Of a stretch of DNA of 64,000 nt, positions 29,601 to 37,570 are shown in pieces. A model generated the notes under the pieces. The model saw only the letters and a program-made list of their open reading frames with translations. It made no database searches and had not been told where the DNA came from. Origin of the DNA: Laceyella sediminis (GTDB taxonomy: Bacteria > Bacillota > Bacilli > Thermoactinomycetales > Thermoactinomycetaceae); the NCBI RefSeq assembly GCF_003003125.1, contig NZ_PVTZ01000008.1, positions 1 to 64,000 on the forward strand, in the 5' to 3' direction. The translations under genes and the position numbers were made by a program. The first letter of the stretch is position 1. Every line of letters starts with the position of its first letter.

Positions 29601-30579
29601 CGATAAAATCAAAGATGCAGCAGTCACGACGGAAAAGTTGCAGGATCAAGCGGTATCCGCTGAAAAAATCAAAGATGGCGCCATCACTACGATAAAGTTG
29701 CAAGATCAAGTCGTCACCACCGACAAAATCGTTGACCTAGCGGTCACGGAAGATAAAATCGGCTCGCAAGCGGTCACAACCGACAAGATCAAGGATTTTA
29801 CCATCACGGAAGACAAAATCAAGGACTTTGCCGTGACGGAAGACAAAATCAAGGACTTCTCCATCACCGAAGACAAAATTGTCGATCGCGCCATCACTGG
29901 GGAAAAACTGGCCGATGGTTCCATCGGATTGGAGAAGTTGAATTTCCAACCGCTCCTAGCTGAGCAACACCCTGTACAAACATCCGGACTTGCCGCCTTC
30001 CAGCTTCCAGCGCATGCTGATCATACGTTCGTCACCGTTTCAGTGGCTGAACCTATGGGCGCCTACATTGTGGTGGCGATGACGAATCATCCCGGCTGTT
30101 TCGCCTCTCTGCACCACTGTGATGAGCAGGAGTTTACCATCCGCATCCAACGGATGAGGGAAGAACCACAAGCGATCAGCGGAACGTTCTTCTGGATCGC
30201 TTCGCAATTGGATCAAGCCATATCACCATTGCAATTCCCAATCAAAAGCGCCGAGCAATTGAAACAAAAGGCCGATGTTAACATCGTGCTTCCCATAGAG
30301 AAAGAGACGGCAACAGATGCGGATATCGAGCAGGAAAGAGAGCACCCACCTGCACCGACACCCTTGGCCGAAGTGGAAAACTTGACCGTAGCAGAAACCT
30401 TATCCGAAGAGGAAAACTTAGTCAAAGAGGAAAGCTTGACCGACACGGATGCATCGGCAGAGCCGCTCGCCTGCTCAGCCGCCCATGCTAATTACGAATC
30501 CAACGACTATGTTGAAGTGAAAAGCTCGGAAGAGTTCGTTCATGGCGATGAAGCACAGGAGCCGGCAGATGTCGATTGA
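26614..30579 (+). CDS. 1,321-residue decapeptide-repeat protein (surface or coat fibre candidate)
   Basis: Starts with TTG after AAAGGGG. Residues 1-100 are Lys-rich then disordered and Pro/Thr-rich. Residues 101-1110 are about 101 decapeptides in perfect 10-residue register, consensus x-x-A/S-I/V-x-x-x-K/H-I/L-x, for example DGAVTAEKIA, DHSITTAKLA and PQSIYGEHLT. Position 8 is Lys or His, giving an unusually His-rich middle third; the last 20 or so repeats are all Lys. Residues about 1111-1200 form a non-repeat domain ending FFWIA, which recalls the WIAG-tail domain of Firmicutes repeat proteins (from memory). The last 120 residues are strongly acidic. There is no signal peptide or membrane span, which argues for a coat protein made in the mother cell rather than ordinary secretion. 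Confidence 0.85.
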   Translation: MKKKKIIPSSKKKTKKDPLADERVLDELWLLDNETPNFKKKWTYTASHNQPAASEAPPSKEPAVSHTETETPPAKTVSEVRKARNPHGINEAFIYTADLTDGAVTAEKIANQSLDGKKIKNSAIRAEHLDQEAVTEPKLAAEAVTSAKIAKKTIKEYHLDDDIIGSDKIKRETILAKHIRENEIPGSKLSDRSIGETKLKDHSVLGKHLAIGHIQNEHLADQAICGNKIKNGSIHTNHLANGIINSAKLADDSVSADKIQKGAITKDKLANESITSEKIISSAIHGRHLVDRAIESRHLQDHMITEEKLAAASIHSHHLQHHIIEGIHLSPHVIKEEHIAEHAVTGNKIAPGSIRSASIQEQTIQSKHLAPNIIGEGHIQEHCIGKTHIKDASISEQHIANNSISGSKLVDHSITTAKLAPESISAEKIIDYCISSNKLADHAITANKIASRNINSSHLDDKVILSQHIDHDQIKTEHLMNESVTARKLADAAVESQHIAPQAVTGDHLAPDSVSNEHLSEFSVTATNIAPQAIRSEHLSEQIVRSSHILNGQIGEQHIKANAVTAEKVAPQSIYGEHLTPQAINGSHLQADQIETGHLREQAVTANKIAPQSIHEEHLAPRAISGSHLQADQIDTEHLREQAVTAKKIAPQSIHGEHLTSQAISGTHLQANQIETGHLRDEAVTARKIAPQSIYGEHVAPRAIRGSHLQTKQIETEHLHDQAVTGEKIAPQSIYEEHLTPEAINGSHLQKEQIETEHLHDQAVTAGKIAPHAVQSEHIKPASVLSPHIEEQQIHAAHLAQAAVLTDHLGQGAVTGDKISPNAINADHLSEQCIHSSHLADEQIHGHHLQKECIASEHLSQQAIQSEHLGEAVVLADHIAPSQIQSAHLAEQAIQTEHLTAASVSAEHIQEQSICHTHLVPGLIFAEHLAEKAVTEEKIGDQAVSKDKIKDQTITKDKIRDQAITKEKIRDLAVTEDKIRDFAVTEDKIRHQAVATDKIKDAAVTTEKLQDQAVSAEKIKDGAITTIKLQDQVVTTDKIVDLAVTEDKIGSQAVTTDKIKDFTITEDKIKDFAVTEDKIKDFSITEDKIVDRAITGEKLADGSIGLEKLNFQPLLAEQHPVQTSGLAAFQLPAHADHTFVTVSVAEPMGAYIVVAMTNHPGCFASLHHCDEQEFTIRIQRMREEPQAISGTFFWIASQLDQAISPLQFPIKSAEQLKQKADVNIVLPIEKETATDADIEQEREHPPAPTPLAEVENLTVAETLSEEENLVKEESLTDTDASAEPLACSAAHANYESNDYVEVKSSEEFVHGDEAQEPADVD
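26914..29943 (+). repeat. 30-base coding tandem repeat, about 101 units
   Basis: The decapeptide array of the giant protein. The reading frame and the 10-codon register are kept throughout with no insertion or deletion. Within it, 28,321-28,920 is a higher-order repeat of five 120-base units (four decapeptides each, PQSI..EHL / ..AI.GSHL / ..QIETEHL / .QAVTA.KI), which points to recent unequal expansion. Confidence 0.9.
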
Positions 30580-30589
30580 GAGTGAATGC

Positions 30590-30628
30590 AAAACACCCCG
30601 TGCACAATACCGCACACGGGGTGTTTTG
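30590..30628. terminator. Bidirectional terminator between the repeat gene and hemZ
   Basis: AAAACACCCCGTG and CACGGGGTGTTTT form a 13-base-pair stem with T-rich flanks on either strand. Confidence 0.85.
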
Positions 30629-30633
30629 TCGTT

Positions 30634-32151
30634 TCATCCTTTATTCAGCGCAAACCCATACGTCTCATCCAACAGCTTCAATTTTTCTTCGATATGACGT
30701 TGATAAGTGTCAATATACGCTTTGGGTTCCTTGGGGTTGGGCAAACGCTTGATTTTACCATCACCTGGCGACACCAACTTGCTCACCGCCCCGCAACCAA
30801 GCCCGATAATGGTTTGGCGCTCTTCCATGATAATGATGTTGTACAAACTTTCCAAACCAGGGAAGGCGTAACCCACATTCTCCTGATTGCCGAGAATGTT
30901 TTTTTGCCGGTACAGATAATAAGGGACATAGCCCATTCCTGCGGCCCAATCTCGAGCCATCCGTACCATTTCCCCTGTTTCACCTCGGTCGGCGACACGG
31001 TATTTCTCTTTGTTTTGGGTCATGACCGAACCACGCTTGAACGAGAGGGTATGCACTGTCAACGATTCAGGGCGCAACTCGGCCATCATATCTAGCGTCT
31101 CCTGAAAGTTGTCCAGCCCCTCATTCGGCAAACCGATGATCAAATCCATGTTGATGTTGGTCAAGCCCATGTCACGCGCCAACTGGTACTTTTCCAGTGT
31201 TTCTTTCACTGTATGGTGGCGGCCGATCAGCTTCAAAGTTTCTTCTTTGAAACTTTGCGGATTAATGCTGATCCGATCCACATTCCACCGTTTCATCAAG
31301 TCCAACTTCTCCGGATCAAGTGTGTCAGGCCGCCCGGCTTCGACAGTTAGTTCCCGAACCTGGTCAAAGGAGGGAACCGACCGCTTTAGCGCCATGAACA
31401 ATTCATCCATCTGCTCCGCAGTGATCGAAGTCGGCGTTCCACCGCCGAAGTAAATGGTCGTCACTGGCAAGCCCCGTTTTTCCAGCCAGGCGCCTACTTG
31501 CGCAATTTCTTCATGCAAACCCTGCAAAAATCCTTCTACCGAACCGTTACGCCCTTGAATGGCGTAAGCTGGGAACGTACAATACGCACATTTGGTCGGG
31601 CAAAAAGGAATGCCGATATACAAACTCACTTCTTTGTCCAATTCATACAGGTCAGGCAACACGGTCAGCTGCCGGGCGACGATCTCCGTCAAGATGTCCG
31701 TTTTCTCCTGATGGATCAAATAATCGGTCTGCAACACTCTCACCGCTTGCTCCACGCTCATACCGTCAAGTAGCATCGAATGCAACAGTTTGGTGGGCCG
31801 AACGCCTGTTAGGATTCCCCACGGTTGCCGCACTCCTGTGGCCTCTTCCAACACTTGCAACAAGACATAGTTGACCGCTTGTTTCACCTTTTTGCAGTAC
31901 GCCTTCCCCTCCAAGGCCCCTTTCACATCGCGCCGGTGTTCTGCCTGCCATGTCTCTCCGCTCGCCACGTCCCGCATAAGGACACGGGCATGCACCGGAT
32001 TACTTTCATGCACGGTGAAATGCAGTTGCATTTGTGCGTCCGCTTCATTCTCTAGCAACGACACTTCTTCAAAAAATAACTGAGCAATCAACTCTATATC
32101 ACGATAAAAGGCTTTGTCGAGCCCTTGAATCCAAAACGTTTTCATCATCAT
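30634..32151 (-). CDS. hemZ: HemZ-type radical SAM coproporphyrinogen dehydrogenase-like protein
   Basis: A 505-residue radical SAM enzyme with the cluster motif CPTKCAYC (about residues 187-194), the YFGGGTPTS loop and a HemN-like C-terminal part. The extra N-terminal domain of about 175 residues is typical of Bacillus HemZ, which is linked to anaerobic haem synthesis. The radical SAM reaction on coproporphyrinogen III is inferred from the family. The start is uncertain: three ATG codons in a row, with AAAGGGGG too far (17 bases) upstream. It is separate from the hemEHY operon at 43-47 kb. Confidence 0.85.
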   Translation of the reverse strand: MMMKTFWIQGLDKAFYRDIELIAQLFFEEVSLLENEADAQMQLHFTVHESNPVHARVLMRDVASGETWQAEHRRDVKGALEGKAYCKKVKQAVNYVLLQVLEEATGVRQPWGILTGVRPTKLLHSMLLDGMSVEQAVRVLQTDYLIHQEKTDILTEIVARQLTVLPDLYELDKEVSLYIGIPFCPTKCAYCTFPAYAIQGRNGSVEGFLQGLHEEIAQVGAWLEKRGLPVTTIYFGGGTPTSITAEQMDELFMALKRSVPSFDQVRELTVEAGRPDTLDPEKLDLMKRWNVDRISINPQSFKEETLKLIGRHHTVKETLEKYQLARDMGLTNINMDLIIGLPNEGLDNFQETLDMMAELRPESLTVHTLSFKRGSVMTQNKEKYRVADRGETGEMVRMARDWAAGMGYVPYYLYRQKNILGNQENVGYAFPGLESLYNIIIMEERQTIIGLGCGAVSKLVSPGDGKIKRLPNPKEPKAYIDTYQRHIEEKLKLLDETYGFALNKG

Positions 32152-32404
32152 GCCGTGCGAAACACACGTTCCCCCTTTTATGTGTGCGATTCCTTTGTCC
32201 AGTCTAGCCGATTCGCTTTCTTAAATCAATCAATCGTTGGCTTGTCAAAGACAAAAAGATACCCGATTGTAAGGTTTAAAACGGTATGTGACATTGTAAG
32301 TCCCTCTATGAAAAATATATGGCTATTTCAAAAGAAAATAGTTGATTTCAGTCAAATCAGATATAATAAAATCTATAACCAACTCACTGAAAGGAGGAAT
32401 CCTA

Positions 32405-33343
32405 GTGAAAAAAACGCTCGGCTTGATTAGCGCGGCGCTTGTCACCGCGTCCTTGCTTGTTCCCGCCCATGCTGCCCAAAACACCAAATCCATCTATTTC
32501 AACGGCGGCCCGCTCAATAGCCAAACTATATACCGGTATGACCTTGATACACTGTCCATGCGGAAAGTGGCGTCGGGAACTAACGCCGACTTGTCCCCAG
32601 ACGGAACCAAATTGGCATTTGTCAAAAACGACAGCTTGCACATCGCTGATGCCGACGGCAAAAACCAAGTGCGCCTAACTAACAGCTATTTTCCCAATTA
32701 TGACACATCTCCGCGCTGGTCTCCGGACGGCAAGAAAATCGTGTTTGCCAAAAGCGACGGCAACCTTTATCTCGTTGACGTGGCTAGCAAAAAAGTCAAA
32801 GCCCTCACCCACGTCGCTGAAGGAGTGCGCCATGCTGAACCCGATTGGTCCCCGGACGGTGCCAAGATCGTCTTCCATTCTTCTGACCAGTCCGGTTTCA
32901 CCCATATCTATTCCATGCATGCCGATGGTAGCAATCTGAAGCAACTGACCGGATTGGGAGGCGGCGAAACTTCGGAATACAGTCCTCATTTCTCTCCAGA
33001 CGGTCGCAAAATTTTGTATGGTTCAACCAAAGCGGGGCAATCGGACGCATATGTGATGAATGCGGACGGCAGCCAGCCCAAAAACATTACCGCAGGCAAC
33101 AACAAGGCGGTTACCAGTGCGATTTGGTCTGAAGACGGCCGCAAAATCCTCTATACGGTCAATGAGAAAGAAAAGCGGCAAGACAGTTATTTTTACATGA
33201 CCACACTTAGCGGCGACAGCAACAAGGTAATGCGGATTTCCATCCCCTTTGCTACACCGTCCGCATGGCAAAGTGTGTCAGTATCAACCAAAACAGATGC
33301 CCCATCGACATTACAAAAAATCACCAATTTCTTTTTGAACTAA
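32405..33343 (+). CDS. Secreted TolB-like beta-propeller protein
   Basis: The start is GTG at 32405, set by AAAGGAGGAATCCTA; a 21-codon longer frame has no site. Residues 1-24 are a signal peptide with likely cleavage at AHA-AQ. The remaining 290 residues are PD40/WD40-like repeats with the motif WSPDGKKIVF, WSPDGAKIVFHS, FSPDGRKILY and WSEDGRKILY, each about 45 residues apart, so a six-bladed TolB-type propeller is likely. There is no lipobox, so it is probably released or wall-associated. Partner unknown. A TATAAT box at 32362-32367 lies near a TGATTT/AAATCA inverted repeat. Confidence 0.8.
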   Translation: MKKTLGLISAALVTASLLVPAHAAQNTKSIYFNGGPLNSQTIYRYDLDTLSMRKVASGTNADLSPDGTKLAFVKNDSLHIADADGKNQVRLTNSYFPNYDTSPRWSPDGKKIVFAKSDGNLYLVDVASKKVKALTHVAEGVRHAEPDWSPDGAKIVFHSSDQSGFTHIYSMHADGSNLKQLTGLGGGETSEYSPHFSPDGRKILYGSTKAGQSDAYVMNADGSQPKNITAGNNKAVTSAIWSEDGRKILYTVNEKEKRQDSYFYMTTLSGDSNKVMRISIPFATPSAWQSVSVSTKTDAPSTLQKITNFFLN

Positions 33344-33350
33344 TCCCTCT

Positions 33351-33376
33351 AAGCCCTTGTTCACAAGGGCTTTTTC
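33351..33376 (+). terminator. Terminator after the propeller gene
   Basis: AAGCCCTTGT and ACAAGGGCTT pair around TC and run into TTTTTC. Confidence 0.9.
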
Positions 33377-33401
33377 TTTGGTTTTTCTCTCAAATGAAAT
33401 A

Positions 33402-33421
33402 GCCTTGGGTTCCCCCAAGGC
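33402..33421 (-). terminator. Terminator for the Pro-rich membrane protein gene
   Basis: GCCTTGGG and CCCAAGGC pair around four bases; on the minus strand a TATTTCATTTG tail follows. It faces the gene at 33,477-34,496. Confidence 0.6.
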
Positions 33422-33476
33422 ATACCGAAAACACATATTATTCTGTTAATTTAACTTGGATCCGCCATTTTACACA

Positions 33477-34496
33477 TCAACTATCTGCTTTTACACCATC
33501 ACCAAAAACCGTACCTATATTGAACACGAGGTCAAACAACCCGTCAAATACATCAAACAGTCCTCCGTCATCCCGATCCACTTTGGGAGGCTTTTTTTGT
33601 TCCTTTTGCTTCGGCACTTTTGGTTCCGCTTCTTTGCCGCTCTGATTGTTCTGATTGTCCGGTTGTAGCACAGGCGGCAAATCGATTACCTTCTGATTAT
33701 CATCATGAGGTTGGGTACGGGGAGGCGCTTGCGGTTCCGTCCCTCGGGCAGGGGGCCGTTGTTGAGGACGCTGAATCCGACCTTCATCTTTCACCCTTCG
33801 ATCATGCGGATTAACAACAGGGCTGCCGGATTGCGCGCCGCGATTGGCCACGGCCAAACTGGACACTTGTTTATCCGCAGGTAGCGCAGGCAATTCATTT
33901 GCCGGATAAGCGTATGCGGGATCTTGTTTCCATTTCCAGCCGATCCATTTCCCTTTGGACAAGGAATCGTCTCCCGTAACAAAGAAATGCCGCGCGTCTT
34001 GCTCATCCTTTTGCTTCACTGGCGCGGAGTCAGCTCCGACCGTATGAACGGCGTACACGCCAACACCAATCAGCAACAAACATCCAGCAACGAGCCCGAC
34101 CACTTTCCATGGCAATAAAGGCCTTGCATTCCTTCGGGGAGAAACTCGCCGATACGTTTCAGGCGGGAGGGTTATCACAGAGCCTGTTACGCGGCTTTCT
34201 CTCTGCCCTTTTTTTGATACGGCAGAAATCTTTTCTTTTGCGGGGACCGGTTTCGACAAGCGTTGGCTCTCAGCCGTTTCCACAACCCCCGTTTTCCCCG
34301 ACGCCAATTTCACCGGCGTGTCATCATGATGTAGCGGCCCCGCTTGCGCTTCTTTGGCCATCGTTTTCGCGATACGCCTCACCACGGTGCGAATCTGAAT
34401 GGTGGAACCGCCTGGAGGGTTGTTCGAAGCTTTGACGTCAGTCGATGGTTGGTTGCCCTCCGACTCCATGGCTGATTTCTTGATCACTTTCACCAC
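33477..34496 (-). CDS. Single-span membrane protein with Pro-rich extracellular part
   Basis: 339 residues. An N-terminal cytoplasmic part of about 125 residues is basic and low in structure; one membrane span follows (about 128-152, LLPWKVVGLVAGCLLLIGVG); the rest is outside, Pro/Gln/Lys-rich, ending in a short hydrophobic segment rich in Asp and Phe (GGLFDVFDGLFDLVFNIGTV). Three GTG codons compete for AAGGAGA, so the start may be 34496, 34493 or 34487. I do not recognise the family; the layout recalls anti-sigma or wall-anchored proteins but no motif confirms it. Confidence 0.6.
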   Translation of the reverse strand: MVKVIKKSAMESEGNQPSTDVKASNNPPGGSTIQIRTVVRRIAKTMAKEAQAGPLHHDDTPVKLASGKTGVVETAESQRLSKPVPAKEKISAVSKKGQRESRVTGSVITLPPETYRRVSPRRNARPLLPWKVVGLVAGCLLLIGVGVYAVHTVGADSAPVKQKDEQDARHFFVTGDDSLSKGKWIGWKWKQDPAYAYPANELPALPADKQVSSLAVANRGAQSGSPVVNPHDRRVKDEGRIQRPQQRPPARGTEPQAPPRTQPHDDNQKVIDLPPVLQPDNQNNQSGKEAEPKVPKQKEQKKPPKVDRDDGGLFDVFDGLFDLVFNIGTVFGDGVKADS

Positions 34497-34802
34497 TCTC
34501 CTTATTAACTGGGTTCTTCGATTAAGAAGGAAAACTTCACATTATGTATAGCCAGGACTCTATCAACACGGAAGCATTCCTCATTTCACATTTGCTCCAC
34601 CTTCGTATCTCGTCGCCTCCAATTGACGATTTCCGCCACCTCCTTTCATCAACTTACAATTTTTTACATAAATTCTTCCAATCACATACTCAGAATAATT
34701 ACACATAACCATTTGAAATTCCTACCAAATCAACCGATCTTTTTCTTCGGCTTGGGCAAGACCTGTAAAAAGAGACGGGATAGCGGACAGAACCCCAATA
34801 AA
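34497..34802. other. 306-base gap upstream of the Pro-rich membrane protein gene
   Basis: No gene supported. On the minus strand there is an AAAGGAGGTGG run near 34,640 followed by a 17-codon frame ending TGA; spacing to its GTG is too short for a confident call. Otherwise A+T-rich leader sequence. Confidence 0.5.
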
Positions 34803-34848
34803 ACAAAAAATGAGTCAGTTGGCACATCCGACCAACTAACCCATTTTT
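34803..34848 (-). terminator. Terminator of the TRIC-family gene
   Basis: AGTTGG and CCAACT with flanking pairs form a hairpin on the minus strand followed by TCATTTTTTG; it overlaps the last codons of the gene. Confidence 0.7.
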
Positions 34849-35450
34849 CTTTGGACAATCCGTGGCAAGTGCCACCCGTAAATGGTTGAAACCATGCGCA
34901 AGGCAACTACTAACACGCACAGCGCCAACAATTGCCAACCATCTTCCAACCAATGAAGACCGATGACGACCCCGGTGATGACAGACCATAACGCGTATAT
35001 CTCTTTTTGCAAAACGAGCGGTTTTCTACCAGCCAGCAAATCGCGGATCATGCCTCCGCCAATCCCAGTCATCACCGCAGCGAAAATCACCGCGACCAAC
35101 GGCAATCCTTTACCCGAAGCATACAAAGCTCCCTGGACCGAAAAAGCGGCCAACCCGATCGCGTCAAAGAAATTAAGCCATTTTTTGCAGTATTGAAACC
35201 ACTTTGCGGGACAAAACAACACCAGCGTGATGGCAACCAACGCCACATAGATCATCAATTCTTGCTTCCACAGCACATCCGTCGGCAAACCAATCAACGC
35301 GTTGCGGATGACGCCACCCCCAAACGCAGTAACCAGACCTAAGACATAAGCACCAAATAGGTCATACTTTTCTTCCATTGCGATGATGGCACCACTGATC
35401 GCAAAAGCGGAAATACCCACCACGTTTAAAATCTCCCATGACACTGACAA
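34836..35450 (-). CDS. TRIC-type (UPF0126) cation channel family membrane protein
   Basis: A 204-residue membrane protein with two copies of the three-helix UPF0126/TRIC unit: ISAFAISGAIIA ... TAFGGGVIRNALIG and GLAAFSVQGALYA ... TGIGGGMIRDLLAG. The glycine-rich GGGxIRD kink in each half is the family hallmark. Prokaryotic TRIC proteins form trimeric monovalent cation channels. I set the start at a TTG (35450) because AAGGAGGAACCATA lies before it; an in-frame ATG at 35477 lacks a site. Confidence 0.85.
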   Translation of the reverse strand: MSVSWEILNVVGISAFAISGAIIAMEEKYDLFGAYVLGLVTAFGGGVIRNALIGLPTDVLWKQELMIYVALVAITLVLFCPAKWFQYCKKWLNFFDAIGLAAFSVQGALYASGKGLPLVAVIFAAVMTGIGGGMIRDLLAGRKPLVLQKEIYALWSVITGVVIGLHWLEDGWQLLALCVLVVALRMVSTIYGWHLPRIVQRKMG

Positions 35451-35768
35451 TATGGTTCCTCCTTCCCATTCCAACAAACCTCACTCATTATAGCTTGGCT
35501 GTGGAAAAGTGGGAATAGGAAATCATTATATTTCTGCAAAAAAACGCTCAATACTGATTAAGACTGGAAAAGGTTGTCCCGTTGAAAAATATTTGCACCC
35601 GCCGCGGGTTAAAATAGGTGAAGATTGTGTTTCAACCAATACATTATTTTAAAAGCTGCATGCCAACGGAAAAACGTTTTTACAATTAGAGCCTGTTTTA
35701 CGGGCCTTCGTTATTTCTCATCCAGAAGATGGTTAAAATCTTTCTCACTTTCGAAAACAGGTGATCCC

Positions 35769-36332
35769 ATGCTCCATCGACTCCTCCTTTCTTTATGGAT
35801 GATCTGGGACCGTGTGTATTATTTGGTTACCCGACTCCGTTATGTAGACAAAAGGAAACGTAATATCTTTCGTGTTGTTATCAAACGTTACCGGGGCGAG
35901 GAAATCACCACATCAGACGGATACACACTCAAAGCCGGAGATTGGTACGTCCAACTGCACTTCCACAATGCCTACCTCGCCCAACTGCTCAGGCAATCGC
36001 CACGCCACCCGATGAGCTGGGCCGCTATTCTGACCAAAAACGTCCGCTCATCCCTCCCTCAATTGACCCGATACATCAACCAGCACCCCAAAGCCGCCCA
36101 GATCCAGGTGGTGTTGGGAACCACCTTCCTCTATCGCGGAGCACATCGGTTGGGGTTTGAAGTGGCCGACATTCAGCATCTGATTCATCGCCTCTTCAAA
36201 GCGGTGAGCGCACGCGTTGTTTTTTTGATGAGCCACCCCTACGGTTGCTCGGAGCTGTTCAAAAGAAACGCCCAACTCGTCCCCAAACGCGTATACATCT
36301 CCAAAGAAAAACTTAATCGCTTTCACTTGTGA
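35769..36332 (+). CDS. YkoP-like protein
   Basis: 187 residues starting at the ATG preceded by AACAGGTGATCCC; the longer frame upstream is non-coding. It has a hydrophobic helix near the N terminus (LLSLWMIWDRVYYLVTRL), then a soluble part with GEEITTSDGYTLKAGDWYVQLHFHN. It resembles the YkoP-like domain of Bacillus, which is also found fused to polysaccharide deacetylases; function is not known. The family assignment is from memory of the motif. Confidence 0.6.
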   Translation: MLHRLLLSLWMIWDRVYYLVTRLRYVDKRKRNIFRVVIKRYRGEEITTSDGYTLKAGDWYVQLHFHNAYLAQLLRQSPRHPMSWAAILTKNVRSSLPQLTRYINQHPKAAQIQVVLGTTFLYRGAHRLGFEVADIQHLIHRLFKAVSARVVFLMSHPYGCSELFKRNAQLVPKRVYISKEKLNRFHL

Positions 36333-36333
36333 C

Positions 36334-36365
36334 AAGCCCCCTCGCCGCGCGGGGGGCTTTTTTCA
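36334..36365. terminator. Terminator shared by the YkoP-like gene and a minus-strand gene fragment
   Basis: AAGCCCCCTCG and CGCGGGGGGCTT form a strong stem with TTTTTTC on the plus strand. Confidence 0.9.
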
Positions 36366-36482
36366 CTGATCATCCCGTTGCTCCACGATGATTTTCTTAG
36401 CCTGTTTGCGAACAGCATTTGAAACGGCTTCTGTGATTTTGCTCTCATACGCTATAGGTGCGGTTGATTTCCCGGATTCATC
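36363..36482 (-). pseudogene. C-terminal remnant of an unknown gene
   Basis: A 39-codon open frame with no start codon, preceded in frame by TAA at the edge of the intron debris. The residues (ESKITEAVSNAVRKQAKKII) look like a genuine charged C-terminal helix, and the stop is placed immediately before a strong terminator, as at the end of a real gene. I read it as the stump of a gene broken by the intron-related insertion or deletion. The family is not recognisable. Confidence 0.35.
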
Positions 36483-36765
36483 TTAAAGTAAAAGTCGTCT
36501 TGATGAGCCAGTCGGCTTTCGTAAACTCTCTTTTTATTTGCAGCAGTGAGGTGTGGCAACTTCTGTGGGGACGGAATCCATGGGAAGAAAGCGAAAAATG
36601 CGGCTCATAGATCGCTTCCAACAGCATCCGAAACAATTCCAATACCAATGCATCCTCATTGACCGGGACTACTACGGGAACTCCGTCACCATAGCGGCAA
36701 ACGGGCATCCGACGCGCGAGCCGCCTTAAGCGTCGGGGGGATGATGACCCCGCTCGGGCTGTCAT
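36478..36765 (-). pseudogene. Group II intron reverse transcriptase/maturase fragment
   Basis: The frame contains LELFRMLLEAIYEPHFS, then SHGFRPHRSCHTSLLQI and FTKADWLI, which are the RT domain 0-1 blocks of LtrA-type group II intron proteins. It stops right after, before the catalytic YADD box, and the N-terminal part is frameshifted into an Arg-rich stretch. It is therefore a dead remnant. Confidence 0.8.
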
Positions 36766-36990
36766 TCAAGCAGTCTAGCCTTCATCCTCGTTCACAGCAT
36801 TTCGCCTCGCCATTCAGTTGTGGTTTGGCGGCAAACCAACTTATGGCTTCTACAGCATGCTATTGTCCCCTCCCGGTTTCCCGTTTAGGTGAGCTGTCGG
36901 CGATCGGTCTGTCGCGCCTTTGACCGACTGCGTGCCAAAGCAGATTCCTTAAAAGCCCTTACGAGCGCACATGCCCGTCATCCAGTGCGA
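36766..36990 (-). mobile_element. Probable 5' RNA part of the dead group II intron
   Basis: Reading the minus strand, a GTGCGCTCG near 36,967 resembles a group II 5' end (GUGYG), and GCTCACCTAAACGGGAAACC with GGGAGGGGACA just before the RT fragment resembles the intron segment that precedes the maturase frame. No domain V (GAGCCG...GUUC hairpin) was found nearby, so the 3' end is lost. Confidence 0.4.
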
Positions 36991-37193
36991 TCAACTTCCC
37001 CATCTCTTCCCTCCTGTTCGTGATTTCAAGATGAGGCCGGTCAGGCCTTTTCAAGCACTTCGTCTTATCTTATGCGACATCTGGCGGCCCAGTCTGCGCG
37101 AATGCCGATCATTCTTCGCGTAAATGCACGCTAATTCAATTCATAAAATTCAGACTAATATCACCGGATGTGCCAACGCCGCAAGAGCCCACC

Positions 37194-37430
37194 TCATTCG
37201 GTAGGCTCCTGCGGTTGTGGTCGATATAGCCCACAAGCATCCCAAGTCGGGTAATGACGTCCCGGCTGGAAGTTGCATCGGTAGCTTTTTTCAGTTGGCG
37301 CAAGGAACTTACATGTCTCACACTTATACAAAGTCCAAGTAATCCCATATTTTTTTACCATGGGGTTCTTACTTTTTTCTTCGATTCGATCTAAATCGAC
37401 TTGACCTTGTTGTTTCTTGATAGCGACCAC
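37194..37430 (-). CDS. Small four-Cys protein of unknown function
   Basis: 78 residues with YKCETCKFLAPTEKSYRCNF and a fourth Cys in WDACGLYRPQPQE, spaced like a small zinc-binding fold. The start is a GTG with only a weak AGAAAG site. A G/C hairpin overlaps the last codons. It stands alone beside the intron debris. Real but uncertain. Confidence 0.5.
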   Translation of the reverse strand: MVAIKKQQGQVDLDRIEEKSKNPMVKKYGITWTLYKCETCKFLAPTEKSYRCNFQPGRHYPTWDACGLYRPQPQEPTE

Positions 37431-37521
37431 ACTTTCTAATAAAAGAAAATAAGTAAACTACACTCCACTATACCACACTCTTGTTCCCCACATGCATAAA
37501 ATTTATGCAAATTCAATGCAC

Positions 37522-37560
37522 AAAAAAAGCTTCTCCCGACGCAATCCTAAGGAGAAGCTT
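37522..37560 (-). terminator. Terminator after the small zinc-ribbon gene
   Basis: AGCTTCTCC and GGAGAAGCT pair on the minus strand and are followed by TTTTTTTG. Confidence 0.9.
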
Positions 37561-37570
37561 GGTTCACTTA

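Noticed and set aside
28261-29709. Long minus-strand frames (up to 278 codons) opposite the decapeptide repeats
   Set aside because: Mirror frames created by the 30-base periodicity of the real gene; no ribosome binding sites.
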